A stretch of 9,908 nt of DNA, taken from positions 1 through 9,908 of the forward strand of contig QNFD01000072.1 of assembly GCA_003645435.1 (NCBI GenBank), read 5' to 3'. Of the stretch, positions 5,633 to 9,908 are shown piece by piece. Each line of letters starts with the position of its first letter. Within the stretch, counting starts at the first letter, position 1. The notes beneath the pieces are model-generated. The model worked only from the letters and a program-made list of their open reading frames with translations. It was not told the origin of the DNA and ran no database searches. Origin of the DNA: Gammaproteobacteria bacterium (GTDB taxonomy: Bacteria > Pseudomonadota > Gammaproteobacteria > GCA-001735895). Position numbers and translations under genes: made by a program.

Positions 5633-6970
5633 TCATTCAAATTCCATCGCACGAAAAACCTGGTCCGCATTCAGTCGGGATAATTCGTAAAATGTATCGA
5701 GATGAGAAAATCGTGACTGGTCAACATCGTAGGCCTCCTGTAAATCGCCGCCTTCGTCAAGCACCTCGCCGATTTTTTCGCGCAGATATACCAGATAGTC
5801 AAGCGTGTACTTTGTTACTTCTTCCATGTTGGTAGGAACGCCATGCCCGGGGATTACATGAACCGCACCGAGCGCCGCAAACTTGTCCCAGGTCTCAATC
5901 CAGGCCGCGGTATCGGTATCGTCGAAAATCGGCAGTAGTCTTTGATGAAAAGCCATATCACCGGTGATGACTAGTTTTTGTTCGGGTAACCAGGCCATGA
6001 TATCTCCCGGGCTATGGGCTGGGCCCAGCTTGATCAACTCGACTCTAATTGACCCCAAATCTATAGTCAGGCTTTCTTCGAAGGTTTCATCCGGCATTGT
6101 CAGTTCGGTGAATTTAGCCTTCTCTCCATTGCGGCGGCGCATTCGATCGATGGTATCTTCGCCGTGCGCTGCTATCTCCTGCGCGGTCTCGACGTGGGCG
6201 ATCACCGGAACCCCCTGTTCCTGCCAGTAGCTGCTGCCCAGCATTGCATGGCCCTGGCCATTTTCAAGCGCCACGGCCTTGACAGGCAAGGTTGTTATTT
6301 TTTTGATTTCGTCGTGCAGCGCCCTCGCGAGAAGGTAGTTATCCCCCGCATTGAATACCAGTACAGCCTCGTCGCCGATGATGAAAGACAGGTTATTGTT
6401 GTGCCCGGAATTGGTGAAAGACCCTGGCGAGGTGGCGCCAATAGCCGACCAGACCCCGTCGATTACTTTTCTGGGTTTGCGAAACAACATCGAGTCCAGT
6501 GCATAATCGGTAAATTTAACTGGCTTGCCTTGCGCCTTCCAGGCAAAGAATCCATCGGCATAGTTTTTTACATTGGTATAGCCCATTTGTTGCAAGGTAT
6601 CGGCCGCCAGGGGGCTGCGCTGGTTGATGCCGCAATAAACCACGATCGGCGTGTCCTTGTTCGCAACTTCGTTAGGCATCCTGAATTCTAACCAGCCACG
6701 CGGGAGAATTATTTCACGATGGCCGTTAATCATTCCACCAAGACCATTAACCTCGCTTTCCTGGCGCACATCAATAATCACCAATGACGGATCCTCGTCG
6801 ATGAGCCGACTGAGCTCATCGGTATCGATGTTGGTTATTCTTTGATTGACGATCTCGAGGAACTCGAGCCCAACCAGGGGCCCGTGGCTGTCTGACAGGG
6901 CCTGGTTACTCCACCATGTCAGGAGCAGCGTGATCATAAGCCCTGGATATATGAATTTTATCGTGGGCAT
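5633..6970 (-). CDS. Exported rhodanese / metallo-beta-lactamase fusion (SoxH-like)
   Basis: A 445-aa two-domain protein. Residues 1-26 form a signal peptide or membrane anchor (hydrophobic core 7-20, QALS). The rhodanese domain (about 45-152) has VIIDVRQ (64-70), and its active loop CGINQRS starts at Cys113. The metallo-beta-lactamase domain spans about 165-380. Its first metal motif, normally HxHxDH, reads ENGQGH (236-241), so only the last His is kept, while AHSPGD (His319), TGDM (Asp338) and PGHG (His376) are present. The site could bind at most a reduced metal set, so hydrolysis of the usual kind is doubtful. Proteins of this layout are found with sox genes in other sulfur oxidisers; the role may be sulfur transfer or binding of a thiol ester or persulfide. 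Start 6970 has AGGA directly against it; Met12 at 6937 is the alternative, but would cut into the signal peptide. It follows the ferritin-like gene by 42 bp. Confidence 0.87.
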   Translation of the reverse strand: MPTIKFIYPGLMITLLLTWWSNQALSDSHGPLVGLEFLEIVNQRITNIDTDELSRLIDEDPSLVIIDVRQESEVNGLGGMINGHREIILPRGWLEFRMPNEVANKDTPIVVYCGINQRSPLAADTLQQMGYTNVKNYADGFFAWKAQGKPVKFTDYALDSMLFRKPRKVIDGVWSAIGATSPGSFTNSGHNNNLSFIIGDEAVLVFNAGDNYLLARALHDEIKKITTLPVKAVALENGQGHAMLGSSYWQEQGVPVIAHVETAQEIAAHGEDTIDRMRRRNGEKAKFTELTMPDETFEESLTIDLGSIRVELIKLGPAHSPGDIMAWLPEQKLVITGDMAFHQRLLPIFDDTDTAAWIETWDKFAALGAVHVIPGHGVPTNMEEVTKYTLDYLVYLREKIGEVLDEGGDLQEAYDVDQSRFSHLDTFYELSRLNADQVFRAMEFE

Positions 6971-6972
6971 TC

Positions 6973-7020
6973 CTAATCAGGTTCCGGTCCGCGCAGTCTC
7001 GCGAGCAATACTTCATTCAT
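6973..7020 (-). other. 15-codon overlapping mini-ORF bridging the ferritin and MBL genes
   Basis: ATG at 7018-7020 opens a 15-codon frame (MNEVLLARLRGPEPD) that overlaps the last codons and stop of the ferritin-like gene in the +1 frame and ends in TAG two bases before the MBL start. VLLARLR matches the spacing of encapsulin cargo tails such as LGIGSLR or LTVGSLR. It could be a frameshifted ferritin tail, a coupling leader peptide, or chance. No ribosome site of its own is seen. Confidence 0.35.
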
Positions 7021-7300
7021 GCGCGATAGGTTTCTCGGTGAATAGAAAATCCTTTAGTTCCTTGTCAAAGGTTCCGTCTTTTCGACGTATCCATTCGAGA
7101 ACCATTGCCGCGTGTTCTTTTTCTTCATCACGGTTATGGGCGAGAATTGCTTTCAGGTCCTTGTCTTTGCAGGCGTCGACTCGCTGGTTATACCAGTCTA
7201 CCGCCTCTAACTCCTCCATTAGCGATGTAATCGCGCGGTGCATGTCTCGTGTTTCATCGCTCAATTCGCCAATGGGTTCATGATAACCTTCGTTTGCCAT
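7013..7300 (-). CDS. Encapsulated-ferritin-like protein (EncFtn), no in-frame cargo tail
   Basis: EncFtn proteins are small two-helix ferroxidases that assemble as decamers, oxidise Fe(II), and are normally housed in an encapsulin shell. The 95-aa product carries the family's hallmark sequence: HEP near the N-terminus, HRAI (21-24), MEELEAVDWYNQR (28-40), ILAHNRDEEKEHA (52-64), LEWIRR (68-73) and LFTE (86-89). The ferroxidase ligands correspond to Glu30, Glu60 and His63 (Glu32, Glu62 and His65 in the Rhodospirillum protein). Family members usually continue 15-30 residues past LFTE to an encapsulin-targeting tail; this one stops at KPIAHE. No encapsulin gene is in the window. A tail-like peptide exists in an overlapping frame (6973-7020). 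The start has GAGGA seven bases upstream. Identity is confident; whether it is truncated or frameshifted is open. Confidence 0.9.
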   Translation of the reverse strand: MANEGYHEPIGELSDETRDMHRAITSLMEELEAVDWYNQRVDACKDKDLKAILAHNRDEEKEHAAMVLEWIRRKDGTFDKELKDFLFTEKPIAHE

Positions 7301-7691
7301 ATTAATATCCTCGTATTGCTATTAGTCAGGTTTTACCTATTTATGTCTCGGACGTATCGTAACACGCTAAATCCTGTTACATCACCGGCATTTGCGGCAG
7401 GTAGATGAGACACCAGGTGGACTGATCCACGATGACGAACACCAGGCGGCTCTTTAATTTAATTGGATCCGCATGAAAATCATGTAATGCTAGATGGCTT
7501 ATAAAAATAGCAATCGTCATGCCGGCGCAGGCCGAAGCGTCGGACCGCGGTATCCATTTAAAACGAAGCCAGTATTTGAATACCTGGGAACTTTATCAAT
7601 GGATTCCGGCTAAAAACATGCCGGAATGACGTTCTATACTTTTTACCTGAATTTCATGCAGAGCCATTTGAATTTATGATCCCAAGATCTT
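7301..7691. other. Non-coding region between the ferritin-like gene and cbbR
   Basis: This is the upstream region of the minus-strand ferritin-like gene and the downstream region of cbbR. It holds the 117-bp repeat at 7515-7631, described separately. I see no gene, tRNA or clear T-tailed terminator. The promoter of the ferritin-like unit should lie between 7301 and about 7400, but no convincing pair of boxes is visible. Confidence 0.6.
7515..7631. repeat. REP/NEMIS-like dispersed repeat with terminal inverted repeats
   Basis: The ends CGTCATGCCGG (7515-7525) and CCGGAATGACG (7621-7631) are inverted repeats with one mismatch in eleven, and an inner pair ATCCAT/ATGGAT (7552-7557 and 7599-7604) pairs further in. 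This layout and the GTCATxCCGG...ATCCA / TGGATTCCGG...CCGGAATGAC wording match a widespread class of miniature intergenic repeats that fold into long RNA hairpins. No transposase is present. It lies beyond the end of cbbR and could fold in that transcript. Confidence 0.7.
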
Positions 7692-8633
7692 CTATGCGAG
7701 ATGGTCTTTTGGCAGGAAGTTTTTTCCCGACTCGACGATATAGTCCCAGAGTGCGAGCGAAGAGTGCATCAGGCGCTTGTTTTTGTGTTTAACGATATAC
7801 CAGGTTCGATTAATCGGTAAGCCCTGCACATCAAGCGCAATCAGGCGTTTTTGAGCTAGTTCGGCCGCGACCGTATGAGCCGAAATTACCGCGATCCCCA
7901 TGCCCGCGATAACCGCCTGTTTTATAGTCTCGTTACTGCCAAACTCGATTGCCGACCCTGGTTTACACCTGGATTTTTTAAACAATCTGTCGGTGAGTGT
8001 ACGGGTCCCGGAGCCCGCTTCACGAAGCAGAAAATCCTGATTCTCTAATTCTGAGAATAGTAACTGGGATCTATGCGAAAATTCATGATTTGCAGGTGCA
8101 ATTATAATTTGCGGGTGATTGCCGATCGCCTTGTGTTGCACGCTAAAGTGGTCCGGAGGTTGTCCCATTATGGCAAAATCGAGATCCAGGCTTTCGAGTT
8201 TAGACACTATGCTTTCCCGATTTCCCACCTGGAGTTGCAGCTTAATATTCGGGTGAATTTTTTTAAACTCAACCAGCATATTCGGAATGAAATATCGAGC
8301 TGCGTTGACCACGCCAATCGAAGCATTGCCGTGGTCGAGACCACTGATTTCATTTAACATTTCACCGTATTCATCCAGCAGCACGCCTATTTTCTCTGAT
8401 AACTCCTGCACCGCACGACCACCCTGGGTCGGAATAAATCCGGTATCGCCTTTTTCCACCAATGGAATACCAATAGCCGCCTCCAGGTCTCTAAGCTGTA
8501 GCGATACCGCGGGCGGTGTCAGGTGTAAGTTTTTGGCAGCGCCCGAAATACTTTTTGCCTCCAGAATTGCGTTAAATCCGCGTAATTGTTTAAGCGTAAT
8601 CTGGCGTAGCCAGGGATACAGGTTGCCTTTCAT
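7692..8633 (-). CDS. cbbR: CbbR-type LysR regulator of the Calvin cycle
   Basis: A LysR-family regulator of 313 aa. The N-terminal winged helix-turn-helix covers residues 12-65 (ITLKQLRGF, then KNLHLTPPAVSLQLRDLEAAIG), and the effector-binding domain begins with ASIGVVNAARYFIPNML and contains the CbbR-like segments FAIMGQPP and LLREAGSGTR. It is divergent from fbp and a phosphoribulokinase gene, the classic position of CbbR, which senses metabolites and activates cbb genes. The start is taken at ATG 8631-8633, giving the usual short lead before TLKQLR; the longer open frame begins with a TTG at 8654. The ribosome site is weak (GGA). It probably binds in the 8634-8769 gap and represses itself. 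Identity is good; the exact regulon is not visible. Confidence 0.88.
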   Translation of the reverse strand: MKGNLYPWLRQITLKQLRGFNAILEAKSISGAAKNLHLTPPAVSLQLRDLEAAIGIPLVEKGDTGFIPTQGGRAVQELSEKIGVLLDEYGEMLNEISGLDHGNASIGVVNAARYFIPNMLVEFKKIHPNIKLQLQVGNRESIVSKLESLDLDFAIMGQPPDHFSVQHKAIGNHPQIIIAPANHEFSHRSQLLFSELENQDFLLREAGSGTRTLTDRLFKKSRCKPGSAIEFGSNETIKQAVIAGMGIAVISAHTVAAELAQKRLIALDVQGLPINRTWYIVKHKNKRLMHSSLALWDYIVESGKNFLPKDHLA

Positions 8634-8769
8634 AGGGTCCGCAAAAGTTAGCAAATGTATCTATCCAGTATACAAAGAAAAACTTTGCAAACAACAAATA
8701 TTATTAAACTTTACTATATTCTAGTGACAACCCATTATGTTTTCCTGTTACTACTGATAGGGAAACACC
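8634..8769. promoter_or_regulatory. cbbR-fbp divergent promoter region with candidate CbbR box
   Basis: The 136-bp AT-rich gap must carry both promoters. TTA-N7-TTA at 8701-8713 fits the TNA-N7-TNA form of CbbR sites, and TATATT (8715-8720) could serve as a -10 box for fbp, though no good -35 lies 17 bp before it. In such AT-rich DNA a chance match is likely. AGGGA ahead of ATG 8770 is the fbp ribosome site. Confidence 0.4.
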
Positions 8770-9804
8770 ATGTCATTGGGTGCAACACTGAAACGGTTTC
8801 TGGAGAGTGAGACTACCGGCCGGCAAATTGGCGGCGAAGTCGCGTCTATCATAGAAAATATTTCGAAGGCCAGTATCGAACTGGCCCAGACCATTTCCTT
8901 TACGCCTCCTGTTGAAAAAACCGAAGATGAGCTTGCGCCTGGTGCCGACTTGCAAAGACCTCTGGATACTCTTGCGCATAATCTGTTTGAAACTCAATTA
9001 TGCAATTCTCCGGCCTCGATGCTGGTTTCGGAAGAACTGGATGGATTGAAGGAGCTCGGTGGTGAGTCGTCTTTATGCGTTACCCTCGATCCCCTGCATG
9101 GTTCGGCAAATATAGAAACCAATATGTCAATTGGAACGATTTTTTCCATCATTGATATAGACAGGGCCACACCGGGTGATCCGCTTGATGCGATCAATAG
9201 CGGCGAGCTGCTGGCAGCTGGATTTTTTGTGTATGGACGGCAGAACACACTTACCCTGAGTTGCGGTAATGGTGTCAGTATTTTTTCGTTCAACCCGGCC
9301 ACATCTCAATTTGTCTTAATAAAAGAGCATGTATGTATACCCCAGGGGCAGAAAGAATTTGCAATTAACACTTCCAATTATCGGAACTGGGACAGTGGCG
9401 TGCGTCACTTTGTAGACGACTGTATTTCGGGCCGGGATGGTCCTCTCGGTGCTGATTACAATATGCGCTGGAACGCTTCGCTGGTTGCGGAAGCCTACAG
9501 AATTCTGATTCGCGGCGGTGTATTTTTATATCCCGGTGACTCGCGTCAGGGTTACGAAAATGGGCGCTTAAGATTCCTCTACGAGGCGATGCCGATTGCT
9601 TTCATAATGGAGCAAGCGGGTGGTAAAGCGATCGATGGTTTTGAGCGCATCCTCGAACGGAAGGTTACCAGCCTGCACGGCCGCGTACCGTTAATTTTTG
9701 GCTCCGTCGACATGGTGAAACAGGCGGGTGAATATTTCACCAATGATCCTACCGAGAACACGCGTTTCCCGCTGTTTGCAAGCCGCAATTTACTTAGAAA
9801 TTAG
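8770..9804 (+). CDS. fbp: Class I fructose-1,6-bisphosphatase with altered metal motif
   Basis: FBPase removes the C1 phosphate of fructose-1,6-bisphosphate, regenerating ribulose-5-phosphate precursors in the Calvin cycle; in cbb operons it can also act on sedoheptulose-1,7-bisphosphate. The 344-aa protein has the class I landmarks: VSEE (86-89, metal-binding Glu88 and Glu89), the loop LDPLHGSANIETNMSIGTIFS (106-126), GGVFLYP (249-255), RLRFLYEAMPIAF (266-278, with metal-site Glu272) and GRVPLIFGS (304-312). The oddity is His110 where the family has the second metal-binding Asp of DPLDGSSNID; the end of the motif is also changed (SAN, IE). The codon is CAT at 9097-9099, one base from GAT. 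The rest of the fold and length are normal. The start follows AGGGA. It is followed after 12 bp by a phosphoribulokinase gene. Confidence 0.92.
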   Translation: MSLGATLKRFLESETTGRQIGGEVASIIENISKASIELAQTISFTPPVEKTEDELAPGADLQRPLDTLAHNLFETQLCNSPASMLVSEELDGLKELGGESSLCVTLDPLHGSANIETNMSIGTIFSIIDIDRATPGDPLDAINSGELLAAGFFVYGRQNTLTLSCGNGVSIFSFNPATSQFVLIKEHVCIPQGQKEFAINTSNYRNWDSGVRHFVDDCISGRDGPLGADYNMRWNASLVAEAYRILIRGGVFLYPGDSRQGYENGRLRFLYEAMPIAFIMEQAGGKAIDGFERILERKVTSLHGRVPLIFGSVDMVKQAGEYFTNDPTENTRFPLFASRNLLRN

Positions 9805-9816
9805 AGAGCTTCTAAT

Positions 9817-9908
9817 ATGTCCCTGAAACATCCTATTCTTTCAATTACAGGCTCATCCGGTGCAGGCACTTCCACTGTCAAAGATACCTTTGAGCATATT
9901 TTTTTCCG
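9817..9908 (+). CDS. cbbP: Phosphoribulokinase, 5' fragment cut by the window end
   Basis: Only about 30 codons are visible: MSLKHPILSITGSSGAGTST then VKDTFEHIFF. The P-loop GSSGAGTST (residues 12-20) with the flanking KHPI and TFEHIF is typical of proteobacterial PrkB/CbbP. This enzyme phosphorylates ribulose-5-phosphate to the RuBisCO substrate. It starts 12 bp after fbp, so the two form an operon under the region at 8634-8769. The ribosome site is weak, which suits coupling to fbp. The frame stays open to the window end. Confidence 0.9.
   Translation, partial: MSLKHPILSITGSSGAGTSTVKDTFEHIFF

Noticed and set aside
6164..6691. 175-codon plus-strand frame opposite the rhodanese-MBL gene
   Set aside because: It is a shadow of the real two-domain gene; no start signal and no domain pattern.
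6846..7283. 145-codon plus-strand frame opposite the ferritin-like gene
   Set aside because: The minus strand encodes an unmistakable EncFtn sequence; this Ser/Arg-rich frame is its complement.

Overview
The window looks like a chromosomal piece of a sulfur-oxidising, carbon-fixing gammaproteobacterium. It carries a Sox thiosulfate-oxidation operon, accessory periplasmic sulfur-handling genes, a PqiA-family membrane protein, an encapsulin-type ferritin, and the start of a Calvin-cycle locus (cbbR / fbp / phosphoribulokinase). The genus cannot be named from sequence alone. Gene families, strong AGGAGG ribosome sites and REP-like dispersed repeats fit a marine or sediment gammaproteobacterial sulfur oxidiser.

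Layout. (1) Positions 107-2273, minus strand: soxX-soxY-soxZ-soxA, tightly spaced, ending at a Rho-independent terminator at 99-126. SoxAX is the c-type cytochrome that conjugates sulfur substrates to the C-terminal cysteine of SoxY in the SoxYZ carrier. soxB and soxCD are not in the window. (2) Positions 2274-2972: a 700-bp divergent control region rich in inverted repeats, with no convincing gene. (3) Positions 2973-5506, plus strand: a small secreted acidic two-cysteine protein, a periplasmic rhodanese, a terminator, a periplasmic CGYC thioredoxin-fold protein, a 79-aa conserved-looking small protein, and a PqiA-family inner-membrane protein. (4) Positions 5494-5582: a GC-rich double-hairpin repeat separating convergent genes; it also supplies the last codons and stop of the pqiA-like gene. 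(5) Positions 5633-7300, minus strand: an encapsulated-ferritin-like gene followed by a rhodanese / metallo-beta-lactamase fusion. (6) Positions 7301-7691: non-coding, with a 117-bp REP/NEMIS-like repeat. (7) Positions 7692-9908: cbbR (minus) divergent from fbp and a truncated phosphoribulokinase gene (plus).

How it works together (inference from families). SoxXA loads thiosulfate-derived sulfur onto SoxYZ. The rhodanese and thioredoxin-like proteins probably move or reduce the resulting (per)sulfides and disulfides in the periplasm. Energy from sulfur oxidation feeds the Calvin cycle under CbbR control.

Most notable oddities: the class I FBPase has His in place of the second metal-binding Asp of its DPLDG motif; the encapsulated ferritin lacks a cargo tail in frame, but an overlapping +1-frame mini-ORF encodes a tail-like VLLARLR; the metallo-beta-lactamase domain has lost HxHxDH; the divergent sox control region holds at least five dyads; and an unrecognised acidic secreted protein sits at the head of the divergent unit.
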